Below are positions 31,618 to 40,015 of a stretch of DNA of 64,000 nt, piece by piece (position 1 is the first letter of the stretch; each line of letters starts with the position of its first letter). The position numbers and the translations under genes were made by a program. The DNA comes from Chloroflexi bacterium HGW-Chloroflexi-6. Lineage in GTDB: Bacteria > Chloroflexota > Anaerolineae > Anaerolineales > Villigracilaceae. The notes beneath the pieces were generated by a model that saw nothing but the letters and a program-made list of their open reading frames with translations, was not told the origin of the DNA and made no database searches. Where the stretch lies: NCBI GenBank assembly GCA_002840685.1, contig PHBU01000002.1, positions 310,001-374,000 of the forward strand. The letters run 5' to 3'.

Positions 31618-32657
31618 AATCGAATCGAATTTTCGCATTTCTGGCTTTGCTGGGGGTGCTTTTGGTTGTGATGCTCATTTGTCTTGGATTAATGGCCGGC
31701 GGATGGTGGTTGTCTCACCCGCCCGAAGTCCCTACCATTGTTTTTGCCACCCGCCCGCCTCAGGCGTTTAACAACCCCAGTCCCAGCCCGTCTCCCGATA
31801 TCTTTGCATCGTCTACGCCTCAGCCCGGTGCTGGCCCTCTTGGCAAAATCGTCTATGTCTGTCAGATCTTTAAAACCAGCGCCAACGATCAGATCTGCAT
31901 TATGGATGCCGACGGCGGCAATCAGCGCCGGCTAACCGTTGACGACCGCTCGAAGCACTACTACCCATCCCTGGCCCCAGATGGCCTTTCAGTTATTTTT
32001 TCAACCAACCTTGCAGGCCCGGGACAATACGAGATCTATGAAATGGATCTGGCCGGCAGCCTGAAGCGCCTGACGCGTGAAATAGGCATCCTGACCTCTC
32101 CTGAAATTTCTCCTGATGGGAGTCAGATCGCATTCACCCGCGGTGATGGTATTGTCAGTACCGCGATCTGGTTGATGAATCGCGATGGGTCCAATCCGCA
32201 TGAAATTTATCCAAAGGGCTGGGACCCCACCTGGTCACCAGATGGCACAAAAATCCTGTTTGCTACCAGCGTTGCCGGCTACGGCATCCAATTGGCAACC
32301 ATTAACCTGGACGGATCAGACTTTCAACGCGTCAGCGATCTGCCCGATCTGCGCGGGCGAAGCGACTGGTCGGGTGATGGCCGCTGGCTGGTGACTTATT
32401 CTGGCATACCCTGGCGTCGCGAATTGTTCATGATGAGCCCGGATGGCTCATCGCCTTTTCAGGTTTCCCCTGCCGGGGGAAATAGCCAGGGCCCAAGTTT
32501 TTCTCCCGATGGCAACTGGATTGTTTTTACATCTTATTTTGATCGCTACAACGATGAAAATGGTTGCGAGATCTATATCGTTAAAATAGACGGCAGCAAC
32601 CTCAAGCGCCTGACCGATAATGATTTTTGCGACTGGCAACCACGTTGGGGACCTTGA
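31614..32657 (+). CDS. Membrane-anchored TolB-like beta-propeller protein
   Basis: 347 residues. Membrane anchor at residues 5-30, a Pro/Ser-rich linker (30-70), then repeated PD40/WD40-like blades: NDQICIMDADGGNQRRLTVD, ISPDGSQIAFTRGDG, WSPDGTKILFAT, MMSPDGSSPFQVSPAGG, FSPDGNWIVFTSYFD. These repeats are typical of TolB/DPP-like propellers that bind protein partners outside the membrane. There is no Tol-Pal system here. Its ATGA overlap with the HD-GYP gene links it with signalling, perhaps as an external sensor; inferred. Confidence 0.85.
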   Translation: MKSNRIFAFLALLGVLLVVMLICLGLMAGGWWLSHPPEVPTIVFATRPPQAFNNPSPSPSPDIFASSTPQPGAGPLGKIVYVCQIFKTSANDQICIMDADGGNQRRLTVDDRSKHYYPSLAPDGLSVIFSTNLAGPGQYEIYEMDLAGSLKRLTREIGILTSPEISPDGSQIAFTRGDGIVSTAIWLMNRDGSNPHEIYPKGWDPTWSPDGTKILFATSVAGYGIQLATINLDGSDFQRVSDLPDLRGRSDWSGDGRWLVTYSGIPWRRELFMMSPDGSSPFQVSPAGGNSQGPSFSPDGNWIVFTSYFDRYNDENGCEIYIVKIDGSNLKRLTDNDFCDWQPRWGP

Positions 32658-32681
32658 CGAGAAGAATGGGACAGGAGATAT

Positions 32682-33644
32682 ATGGCAAAAGTCCTGCTTA
32701 CTGAAGATGAAGATTCTCTGCGGCTGATGACGCGTACCGTATTGGAATTGGGCGGCCATCAGGTGTTTGCATTCTCGAATGGTCAACTTGCGCTGGATGC
32801 TTTTGAAGAAGTTGCCCCCGATATTGTCGTCTCAGACATTTCCATGCCGGTCTTGGATGGCTTCGGCTTGCTGGACGCTGTACGCCGCATGAATACTGGT
32901 TCGGTAGTTCCGTTTTTGTTCCTGACAGCACGTTCCGAGCATGATGATGTGCGTTTTGCTCGCACGCTGGGCGTGGATGATTATTTATTCAAGCCTTACG
33001 ATGCAGACGAGTTGCTTGAGGCTGTGCGAGTCAGACTCGAACGCCGCCGCGCCATTGAGTTGTTTGACTCGCACCAGGCTCACATCCAGACAATCATCAT
33101 GCTAGCCAACGTGATCGAGGCCCGCGATTCATACACTCGCGACCATGTCCAGCGCGTGCAAGCGCTTGCAGTGGAGCTTGGCAATGCCTTGTTCTGGACG
33201 CCGGAGGCGATGGTCATTCTTGAGTATGGGTCACTCTTGCATGATGTTGGTAAAGTTGCCATCCCTGAGACGATTTTGAACAAGCCTGATAAGCTGACAG
33301 AAGAAGAGTTCGAAATTATTCGCTCGCATACCTTGGTCGGGACGAAAATCTTGGAGGGCATATCCCATTTGCGCGGGGCGATCCCTTATATTCGTTCTCA
33401 TCATGAGCGCTGGGACGGGTCTGGATACCCGGACGGTCTGGCGGGAGAGGACATTCCGCTTGAAGGCCGCTTGATGGCAATTGTCGATTTTTTTGACGCG
33501 CTGACGAGCGAGCGCTCTTACCATAAAAACCTGCCGGTTGGGCAGGTTTTGGAGATGATCCGGGTAAATTCTGGCAAACATTTTGACCCTGTGATGGCCG
33601 AAGTGTTCGTTTCGTTGCAGGAAGCCAAGATCCAGAAGAGCTAG
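32682..33644 (+). CDS. Response regulator with HD-GYP domain
   Basis: 320 residues. Receiver 1-118 (VLLTEDEDSLRLMTRTVLELGG, IVVSDISMPVLDGFGLL, FLFLTARSEHDD, DYLFKPYDADELLEAV). HD-GYP 135-310: RDHVQRVQALAVELGNALF, HDVGKVAIPETIL, HHERWDGSGYPDGLAGEDIPLEGRLMAIVDFFDALTS. All metal-binding and GYP residues appear present. AGGAGA precedes the ATG. No PAS, unlike the upstream regulator, and 24 bases after the propeller gene, so likely the last gene of one unit. Confidence 0.92.
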   Translation: MAKVLLTEDEDSLRLMTRTVLELGGHQVFAFSNGQLALDAFEEVAPDIVVSDISMPVLDGFGLLDAVRRMNTGSVVPFLFLTARSEHDDVRFARTLGVDDYLFKPYDADELLEAVRVRLERRRAIELFDSHQAHIQTIIMLANVIEARDSYTRDHVQRVQALAVELGNALFWTPEAMVILEYGSLLHDVGKVAIPETILNKPDKLTEEEFEIIRSHTLVGTKILEGISHLRGAIPYIRSHHERWDGSGYPDGLAGEDIPLEGRLMAIVDFFDALTSERSYHKNLPVGQVLEMIRVNSGKHFDPVMAEVFVSLQEAKIQKS

Positions 33645-33654
33645 ATCGTGATTT

Positions 33655-34434
33655 TTACCATGCACATTGGGGGCAGGTGTTAACTCCGGCCGCTTTGCCG
33701 ATTTTTTTGTACATTGTTACGTTGTTGAACGGCTCTCCCAGAATGCCATCGTGGATGGCCCAGGAACGCAACCGAATGCTGTTTGCCGCTTGTGCCTGCC
33801 GAAAGGGCGAACCGTCGAGCAGCTTTTTCAAATCCCCCGATTCTCCAAAGCCGCTTTCGATATGCTCCATTAAGCGGCGGCCAACCTGGTAGGTGAATCC
33901 GTAGCGCTCGAAGATGACCGCGTTGTGATAATAAAGCGGTTCGACAAAATACATGTCATGCCCAAGGCTGGCGACAAATTTTTCGAAAGTCTCGATTGCC
34001 GGGGCCAGCAGGCGCAACCCTCGCCGCACCTGCCCGGGGGCAAGGCCGTAGGTCAGGGCTTCTCGCTCGGCGTCCAGGTTGCGTTTGAGTGTGCCGAAGC
34101 GGGTTGGGCTGCCATCGGGCAGTCTGTCGACATTGAAGCGGGGAGTATCCGGATCGTTCAGGATGTAGAGCAATACGTGGATCTGTCCGTTGACCGTGTC
34201 GGTCAGGTGGCCGTACAACACCGGGTCGGGAAAATGCTGCTCGTGGAACAAGGACAGTTCTACATCGCTGGCGCCGGGTCTGTATTTAAACTCGAACAGG
34301 GATTTGAAACGGATTGTGTCTGTGCCGGGCAGGTTAAATCGTTCCAAAAGCTCATGCGGAATAACTCGATTGTAAATCGCCCGTTTTTGCTCTTCAGGGA
34401 GCAGGTTGATCCCGCCGATGGTCGAAGGGGGCAT
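33655..34434 (-). CDS. Conserved protein of unknown function
   Basis: 259 residues, no hydrophobic segment. Contains PHELLERFNLPG, DVELSLFHEQHFPDPVLYGHLTDTVNGQIHVLLYILNDP, LGHDMYFVEPLYYHNAVIFERYGFTYQVGRRLMEHI, and ends in a CPQC pair (VNTCPQCAW), which is unusual so near the C terminus. I do not recognise it. Glu/His and Tyr clusters suggest a metal-binding enzyme, unproven. Follows smpB by 17 bases on the same strand. Confidence 0.7.
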   Translation of the reverse strand: MPPSTIGGINLLPEEQKRAIYNRVIPHELLERFNLPGTDTIRFKSLFEFKYRPGASDVELSLFHEQHFPDPVLYGHLTDTVNGQIHVLLYILNDPDTPRFNVDRLPDGSPTRFGTLKRNLDAEREALTYGLAPGQVRRGLRLLAPAIETFEKFVASLGHDMYFVEPLYYHNAVIFERYGFTYQVGRRLMEHIESGFGESGDLKKLLDGSPFRQAQAANSIRLRSWAIHDGILGEPFNNVTMYKKIGKAAGVNTCPQCAW

Positions 34435-34451
34435 GGCACACTGCCTTTCTC

Positions 34452-34913
34452 TTAATCTTTGCCGCTGGCTTCGCGTTTCATTTCGCGGTCCTGGTCGCGT
34501 TGGGCGATCGATTCGCGCTTGTCGTGCAGCTTTTTGCCCTTGGCCAGAGCAATTTCGATTTTGGCGCGGCCTTCTTTGAGATAAATTTTGAGCGGGACAA
34601 TCGTCACACCTTTTTGGCGGACTTCATCCCACAACTCGCGGATTTCACGTTTACGCAGCAAGAGCCTGCGTTTGCGCTTCGGATCGTGATTGAGGCGGTT
34701 GGCTTGTTCATAGGGCGCAATATGGCATTCGACGAGCCAGGCTTCATGCCCGTCTACTTCGACAAAAGCCTCAGCCAGGCTGACTTGCCCCATACGGATG
34801 GATTTGATTTCAGACCCTAGAAGGGAAAGACCAGCTTCGAAATTTTCGAGAAGAAAATATTCGAAACCTGCTTTACGATTGGTGGCGACGATTTTTATAT
34901 TGTCCATGCTCAT
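34452..34913 (-). CDS. smpB: SsrA-binding protein SmpB
   Basis: 153 residues, standard length. KIVATNRKAGFEYFLLENFEAGLSLLGSEIKSIR opens the beta-barrel, WLVECHIAPYEQANRLNHDPKRKRRLLLRKREI follows, and the basic tail (REMKREASGKD) binds the ribosome. SmpB delivers tmRNA to stalled ribosomes. A tmRNA gene was not seen nearby. The minus-strand -10-like TATCAT ends 9 nt before the ATG. It precedes an unknown gene and follows an MFS gene by 21 bases. Confidence 0.96.
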   Translation of the reverse strand: MSMDNIKIVATNRKAGFEYFLLENFEAGLSLLGSEIKSIRMGQVSLAEAFVEVDGHEAWLVECHIAPYEQANRLNHDPKRKRRLLLRKREIRELWDEVRQKGVTIVPLKIYLKEGRAKIEIALAKGKKLHDKRESIAQRDQDREMKREASGKD

Positions 34914-34934
34914 ATATTTTTGATGATACCAGAA

Positions 34935-36203
34935 TTATCCCCACTTGAGGATGGCAACCCCGGCCAACCCGCGCAGGAAACCGACCAGGATCAGCGCCAG
35001 CGAGATGCCCATCAGGCTGGCAAATACCGGGCCGAGCAGGGAGCCGCTTAGGGCGCAGGCGTTCAAGATAATGGTGTACCAGGCCAGGTGCGACGGGCGA
35101 TCTTCTGGGGGACAGGCTTCAAGTAGATAGTTCAACTGTGCGCCGCCAACCAGGGCCCAGACCAGCCCTCCCAGAATGGAAATGGCATAATATTCCCAAA
35201 CCTGGGTGGCGAAGGCTAGGAAGAACGGATACAGGCTCATGCCCACCACACCCCAGCCGGTCACGGATTTGTGCCCGATGCGCCGTACCAGCCAGCTGAG
35301 CTGGGTTGATCCGATCAGCACGGTCAGGTAGAACAGGGCCGTGCCGATGCCGATGTGTTCGTCGGTCAGCCCCAGCTCGTTGACAAAGTAGATCGGGAAA
35401 AGCGGGATGGCCAGATATTGGGACAGGTGGAAGAACAGTAAAACCAACAGTGTGGTGCGGAAAGGGGTTTTCCAGATATCCAGCCTAAGGCTGTTTTTCC
35501 AGCCGGGGTGGGATGGTTGCGCGGGTAATGGCGAGGCAGCCTCCGGTTGGGAGCGTTCCGTGTTGGATTGGGCCTCGGGCATGGGCCGGATAAAATAAAG
35601 GTGGACGCTGCTCATGGCGGCGCCCAAAAATCCGAGAAAAAAGACAACCTGATAGTTGAGCGGGAAAGAGAATTGCTCGAGCAGCCAGCCTGTGCCGAGC
35701 GATGCGCCCATGAAAACGATCGAAAGCACGATGTTGCGTGTCGCCGCAACGTTTGCGCGCCATTCGGACGGGACAGCGCTGGCGAACAGGGTGTTAAAGC
35801 CCACGCTGAGAGCGGTCAATGGAATGGCCTGGAAGAGGATGATGCCGGTCAGTCCCCAGATTTGACCCTGGGCATCGAAGAGCCAGGGTAAAAAGGCCCA
35901 TAGCAGGAAGCCGATGCGATAAACGACCGATGTCCAGAAAACAGCGCGGTGGACGGGTCGCTTTGCCAGCCAGAGCCCAGCAGGGATAGCCAGCAATAAA
36001 CTGACCAGAGCCGGGATGGCGCCCATCAGACCGATCTGGAAGCTGCTGGCCCCCAGGCGCGCGGCGTAAACATTTTGAAAGTTCATTGATGAGCCTGCCA
36101 ACAGGGCATACCAGCCGATATCCAGGTAAAAATGGATAAAGTTGGCGCGGTATTCTGCTGGTATGGCAGGGTTAATGAAGATGCGGCGGAGTAGTAGTTT
36201 CAC
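34935..36203 (-). CDS. MFS transporter
   Basis: 422 residues, about 12 membrane segments in two halves joined by a Pro/Ser/Glu-rich loop (residues 207-237). SMNFQNVYAARLGASSFQIGLMGAIPALVSLLLAIPAGLWLAKR carries the G-x-x-x-D/R-like loop of MFS proteins; SIVFMGASLGTGWLLE is in the middle. Probably exports a small molecule; substrate unknown. GTG start, and a -10 TATAAT ends 8 nt before it. Confidence 0.85.
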   Translation of the reverse strand: MKLLLRRIFINPAIPAEYRANFIHFYLDIGWYALLAGSSMNFQNVYAARLGASSFQIGLMGAIPALVSLLLAIPAGLWLAKRPVHRAVFWTSVVYRIGFLLWAFLPWLFDAQGQIWGLTGIILFQAIPLTALSVGFNTLFASAVPSEWRANVAATRNIVLSIVFMGASLGTGWLLEQFSFPLNYQVVFFLGFLGAAMSSVHLYFIRPMPEAQSNTERSQPEAASPLPAQPSHPGWKNSLRLDIWKTPFRTTLLVLLFFHLSQYLAIPLFPIYFVNELGLTDEHIGIGTALFYLTVLIGSTQLSWLVRRIGHKSVTGWGVVGMSLYPFFLAFATQVWEYYAISILGGLVWALVGGAQLNYLLEACPPEDRPSHLAWYTIILNACALSGSLLGPVFASLMGISLALILVGFLRGLAGVAILKWG

Positions 36204-36211
36204 AACCGGTG

Positions 36212-36217
36212 ATTATA
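36212..36217 (-). promoter_or_regulatory. -10 element near the MFS start codon
   Basis: TATAAT (minus strand) 8 nt from the GTG at 36203. A transcription start 6-8 nt downstream would be leaderless or nearly so. Confidence 0.5.
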
Positions 36218-36304
36218 ATGTAGGTCATCTGCGTTTGGCCGGTTTGTGGCGGCTATTTCGGCAGCTTTGGTGTTTATGGATTTGATAGGAATGTCTTGCG
36301 CATT

Positions 36305-36343
36305 AAAACGGGGAGCGGCTTTGTGCTAGCCGCTCCCCGTTTT
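36305..36343. terminator. Bidirectional intrinsic terminator
   Basis: Perfect 16-bp stem with a 7-nt loop, AAAA/TTTT flanks. It lies between the tatC stop and the promoter of the MFS gene on the minus strand. Confidence 0.88.
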
Positions 36344-36373
36344 GCTTTTATCAGCCCTTTTATGTTTTCGGGG

Positions 36374-37297
36374 TCAGGCTTCCGGTTTTTTATTTAAATT
36401 CGCGATCCAACTAAAGAAGATGCTCAAAAAGTAGAGGGCTGTCATGGGCAGCATGACCAGCGCCATGTTGACCGGGTCGATTGTTGGGGTAATGGCTGCC
36501 GAGAGTACCGCGATCAAAATCAGCGCGATGCGCCAGTATTGCAGCAACGTCCTGGGTTTGACCAGTCCCATGCCGGAGAGCACAAATATCACCAGCGGAA
36601 ATTGGAAGGCAACCCCGATCCAGAACATCAGCCCAGTTGCAAAAGTAAAGTAAGACTCGGGGCGCAGGCGGGCTTCGATCCCCAGAAACTCGAGCAGGAA
36701 AGGTAAGGCGGTCGGTAGCATAACGTAGTAGGCAAAGGCTGCGCCCCCCAGAAAGAAGATCAGGGCGAATGGGATTGCCAGCAGGCCTGTCAGGCGTGCT
36801 TTGGGCATCAGGCCGGGGGCGGCAAACAGCCAAAGTTCGAAAGCGATATATGGAGTTGCCAGCGCCACCCCCGAGAGCAGCGCCACCCTCATAAATACAC
36901 CGAGAGATTCGGTCACTTCAATGGCTTGCAGCTTTTCCAACCCGCCAACCGGGAGGGCTAAATAAGCAACCAACTGCTCGGTAAAGTAAAATGAAACCAG
37001 GATGGCTGCAACAAGAGCCAGCAAAGCGCGCAGCAGGTGACTGCGAATTTCGTTGATCTGTTCCAGTATTTCTTCGGGGTTCTCGATGGCATCGCTGAAA
37101 GCATCCAGGGCGGGCCGCTCTTCAGGTACTTCGTTGAAGAAAAGGTAGATTTTTCCTTTTTTTACTTTTTCCAATATCGGTCTCAGCAGCCAGTTTAAAA
37201 AACGAGCCGCCAGCATGAACGGAAGCTTGACCAGCCAGAACAGTAGCCGGAATGGTGTAATAAAGAGCCACTTGACCGCGGCGAGGATTTTTTCCAT
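36374..37297 (-). CDS. tatC: Twin-arginine translocase subunit TatC
   Basis: 307 residues from ATG 37297, 4 bases after the tatA stop (a GTG at 37333 inside tatA would give 319). Six canonical membrane segments follow the conserved ILEQINEIRSHLLRAL region, with ATPYIAFELWLFAAPGLMPKAR, YFTFATGLMFWIGVAFQFPLV and ITPTIDPVNMALVMLPM. An extra N-terminal part of about 75 residues with a hydrophobic stretch (FRLLFWLVKLPFMLAARFLN) precedes the usual start. TatC recognises the twin-arginine signal peptide. Confidence 0.92.
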   Translation of the reverse strand: MEKILAAVKWLFITPFRLLFWLVKLPFMLAARFLNWLLRPILEKVKKGKIYLFFNEVPEERPALDAFSDAIENPEEILEQINEIRSHLLRALLALVAAILVSFYFTEQLVAYLALPVGGLEKLQAIEVTESLGVFMRVALLSGVALATPYIAFELWLFAAPGLMPKARLTGLLAIPFALIFFLGGAAFAYYVMLPTALPFLLEFLGIEARLRPESYFTFATGLMFWIGVAFQFPLVIFVLSGMGLVKPRTLLQYWRIALILIAVLSAAITPTIDPVNMALVMLPMTALYFLSIFFSWIANLNKKPEA

Positions 37298-37301
37298 CGT
37301 T

Positions 37302-37718
37302 TTATTCCCCGTCTGCTGTTTTTTCTGCACCACTGGTTATTTCTGGCGTTGTGGCGGCTGAAGGATCTGCTGGGGTGGCTTTCGCGTCTGAAGCTGGCTG
37401 TTCGAAAATTTTTCTTTCATCGAAAGAGCGCGCTAGTGAGCCGCCGATCGACTGTGTTGTGTTGTTTAGATCTTTACCGATCTGCTGCATCTCTTTTTTG
37501 TATTCTTCCAGGTTGGTTTCACGCATCAGGTTGCGCGGCAGGTTTTTTAGTTCATCGCCGGTTCTGGTCAGCAATTTGTACGTTGGGGAACGCACAAGCT
37601 GGTTGAGCCACTTGCCCAGTGTTCGACCGGTTGCGATCATGTCTTTTGGCCCAAAGAGGACCAGAATAAGCAAAACGATTAAAAGTAGCTCGGGAATACC
37701 AATACCTAGAATTTCCAT
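37302..37718 (-). CDS. tatA: Twin-arginine translocase TatA/TatB family protein
   Basis: 138 residues. Single membrane helix (residues 1-20, MEILGIGIPELLLIVLLILV), the FGPKDM hinge, then an amphipathic helix (ATGRTLGKWLNQLVRSPTY) and an acidic, Ala/Pro/Thr-rich C-terminal tail. The length and tail look more TatB-like than the 50-90-residue TatA. No second TatA is in the window, so TatA or TatB cannot be settled. Adjacent to tatC, so the export unit is tatA-tatC. Confidence 0.9.
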   Translation of the reverse strand: MEILGIGIPELLLIVLLILVLFGPKDMIATGRTLGKWLNQLVRSPTYKLLTRTGDELKNLPRNLMRETNLEEYKKEMQQIGKDLNNTTQSIGGSLARSFDERKIFEQPASDAKATPADPSAATTPEITSGAEKTADGE

Positions 37719-37815
37719 GAAAAACTGCGCCTGTTCTTGAAATTGATTTTATGCCGGCGCCGGGCAAACAGCGCCTTCTGTGTTTGATTTTACTCGATGT
37801 TTTTGAAGCAAAACT

Positions 37816-38232
37816 TTATTTCAATCCCTGGCCCAGGTAAATGCCCAAGGCCAGGCTGACGATGCAGATCACAAGGCAGATCACGGTCAGCGCGATCAGA
37901 ATGCCGGGTAGGAAATATTTGGCAAGCACCCAGAAGTTGTATAGTTTGGCTGCACCCCTGGCGATGGGCTGGGCCTGGCGCAACGCGCCGGTCAGCATTT
38001 CGGTTTCGTTCTGGCTGCCGGTGGTTTTTTTATCCAGCCGCACGCTGGCCGCGGCGCTGAACGGATCTTTGGGTTTTTCGGGCCGAGTTGGCTCCATCAC
38101 GGTGGCTTTTTTGCGGCGCAATCGTGGCGGAATGGTCAGGGCTACGCCGCAATACGGGCAGGGCATGATTTCCATGCCGGGTTCGGCTGTGACGGGGGCA
38201 CCGCAGGTGCTACAGGAAAAAGGAGTTGGCAT
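37816..38232 (-). CDS. Zinc-ribbon membrane protein of unknown function
   Basis: 138 residues. N-terminal zinc ribbon: two C-x2-C knuckles (FSCSTCGAPVTAEPGMEIMPCPYCG), then a basic, disordered linker and a membrane segment at about 110-132 (FLPGILIALTVICLVICIVSLALG). Resembles the zinc-ribbon/TM proteins often seen in Gram-positives. It follows the VOC gene by 9 bases. Function unknown. Confidence 0.75.
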   Translation of the reverse strand: MPTPFSCSTCGAPVTAEPGMEIMPCPYCGVALTIPPRLRRKKATVMEPTRPEKPKDPFSAAASVRLDKKTTGSQNETEMLTGALRQAQPIARGAAKLYNFWVLAKYFLPGILIALTVICLVICIVSLALGIYLGQGLK

Positions 38233-38241
38233 CGATGTCTC

Positions 38242-38664
38242 TCAAATTTTATTTGGAGGGCTATTCCAGCGGAAAATAAGGATTCCAGGCCACTTCCCAC
38301 GGGGATGCCCGTCGGGATCGGCGAAATAGCCGCTGTAACCGCCCCAGAAGGTATCGGCGGCTGGTTTGAGCAGCGTCGCTCCGGCGGCAAGGGCCTGCGC
38401 GATAACGGAATCCGCTTCGGCTTTGCTGGCGACGTTGTGGGCCAGGGTGATGCCCCCGAAGCGGGAGCGTTCCGCGGGTAGACAGGCATCCTCCGCGAGA
38501 GAATCCGCCGGGTAAAGCGCCAGCCATGTCCCCTGAAGTTGAAAGAAAGCGATGCCCTCGCCGGGTTGATAATTGGTTGGGAGGCCAAGCCCGTCCCGGT
38601 AAAAAGCGATGGATTTTTGCAGGTCGGCTGCGCCCAGAGTGATGATGGAAATGGTTGGTTTCAT
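38242..38664 (-). CDS. VOC (glyoxalase/bleomycin resistance) family protein
   Basis: 140 residues from the second ATG (38664); the ATG at 38676 is possible. Two beta-alpha-beta-beta-beta units: TISIITLGAADLQKSIAFYRDGLGLPTN and VIAQALAAGATLLKPAADTFWGGYSGYFADPDGH. Metal ligands of the family would be near the strand ends, including the His of DPDGH. Could be a lactoylglutathione lyase, fosfomycin-type or aromatic ring-cleavage relative; not assignable. Minus-strand TATGCT lies 7 nt before ATG 38664. Confidence 0.85.
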   Translation of the reverse strand: MKPTISIITLGAADLQKSIAFYRDGLGLPTNYQPGEGIAFFQLQGTWLALYPADSLAEDACLPAERSRFGGITLAHNVASKAEADSVIAQALAAGATLLKPAADTFWGGYSGYFADPDGHPRGKWPGILIFRWNSPPNKI

Positions 38665-38763
38665 GCGGTTAAGCATACAGCAGACTTGCGAATAAATAAA
38701 GGTGAAATTGGCAACGGATCTTTTGAAACGGGCATGGTATCATAGCGCCAAAGGAGATAGAAA

Positions 38764-39090
38764 ATGTCTGATAACGCGCCAAATCGTCGCTGGCCAACGC
38801 TAGTTTGGCTGATTTTGTCTCAATTGTTTTATTTAGGATTATTGATTCCCTGGTCTGTTGTCAGCATGATGTCGATCATGGCTTTTGATTCTGGGACATC
38901 TCCGCAGGCGGTTTTGTTTGTCGGCGCGGTGTGGAGTTACCCGATCTGGCCTTTGATTTTTTCCATTCTGGCCTGGGTTGCCTATGCCCGCCGCAACGAC
39001 AGGCTGGCCGCTGTCTGGACGAGCATCCCGCTCGGATTGGTTATTCTGGCCGTGACAATTTTGCTTGTCCTGGCTGAACTGGGATTCTGA
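38764..39090 (+). CDS. Small membrane protein of unknown function
   Basis: 108 residues with three hydrophobic segments (about 12-37, 48-72, 85-106) and a short charged loop ARRNDR. AAAGGAG stands 7 nt before the ATG, and the frame is not overlapped by another gene, so it is real. No family recognised. Confidence 0.7.
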   Translation: MSDNAPNRRWPTLVWLILSQLFYLGLLIPWSVVSMMSIMAFDSGTSPQAVLFVGAVWSYPIWPLIFSILAWVAYARRNDRLAAVWTSIPLGLVILAVTILLVLAELGF

Positions 39091-39104
39091 TTTCCCGGCT
39101 CAAT

Positions 39105-39944
39105 TTATGCGGCAGAGATGCGGCCATACGCGCTCGGGCGGCGTTGTTGGAGCAGCGGGAAGAGCCTGCGCCATTCTTGTAGTGCGGCCGGGTCGAGGTC
39201 GGTTACGAGCAGTTCGTCACGGTCGCGGCTGGCCTGGATGATGATGGTGCCGTTTGGTTCACAGATAAAACTTGACCCGTAGAAGGTGACGCCCTCCAGT
39301 CCGACCCGGTTGGCGGCGGCGATAAAAACCCCGCTGGCGATGGCCTGTCCACGCATGACGGTTTGCCATGAGTCTTTCGTGTCCACGCCGGGGTTGGTCG
39401 GCTCCGAGCCGATGGCAGTCGGGTAGAAGATGAATTTGGCCCCGTTGAGTGCGCAAATGCGCGACATTTCGGGGAACCACTGATCGTAGCAGGTCGGGAT
39501 GGCGATCTTGACGCCGAGCACATCGTGAATGGGATACCGGTCACTGCCAGCGAAAAAATGGTTTTCGTGATAGCCTTCTCCTTGTGGAATGTGGACTTTT
39601 CGGGTGAAACCGTGTAAATTTCCTTGCGGATTATAGATGGTGGCCGTGTCCCAGTACTTTTCGCCTTCGCGTTCGAAAATGCTGCCTATAATGAAAAGCC
39701 CGTGTTTCTGGGCCAGTTTCCCGAGAAAATCGTGGGTTGGGCCGCCTTCGAGCGGCTCCGCCCAGTCAAACCCGGCCGGGTCGAGGGTGCTGGCAAAATA
39801 GGGTGAGAGTGTGAACTCTTGGAGACAGACCAGTTGTGCGCCTTTTGCAGCCGCCTCGGCGATTTTTTGATGGTAAACCGCTTGCATGATCTGGCGTGTG
39901 CCCGGCCAACGAGTTTGAATGAGGGCAACCCTGATATTCTGCAT
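39105..39944 (-). CDS. aguB: N-carbamoylputrescine amidase
   Basis: 279 residues from ATG 39944 with AAGGAG 7 nt upstream. Nitrilase superfamily triad: Glu43 (CLQEFTL), Lys116 (TRKVHIPQGEGYHE) and Cys152 (AIPTCYDQWFPE). The full sequence MQNIRVALIQ..., AAKGAQLVCLQE... is typical of carbamoylputrescine amidases, which release putrescine from N-carbamoylputrescine with NH3 and CO2. Divergent from the agmatine deiminase gene across about 70 bases, giving both steps of the agmatine-to-putrescine route. Confidence 0.93.
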   Translation of the reverse strand: MQNIRVALIQTRWPGTRQIMQAVYHQKIAEAAAKGAQLVCLQEFTLSPYFASTLDPAGFDWAEPLEGGPTHDFLGKLAQKHGLFIIGSIFEREGEKYWDTATIYNPQGNLHGFTRKVHIPQGEGYHENHFFAGSDRYPIHDVLGVKIAIPTCYDQWFPEMSRICALNGAKFIFYPTAIGSEPTNPGVDTKDSWQTVMRGQAIASGVFIAAANRVGLEGVTFYGSSFICEPNGTIIIQASRDRDELLVTDLDPAALQEWRRLFPLLQQRRPSAYGRISAA

Positions 39945-40015
39945 GGAAAGCTCCTTGTATCGAGAATGCAATTCGTTGTTTCTGGAAATAGAACACTAAT
40001 TTTACCGGAGATACC

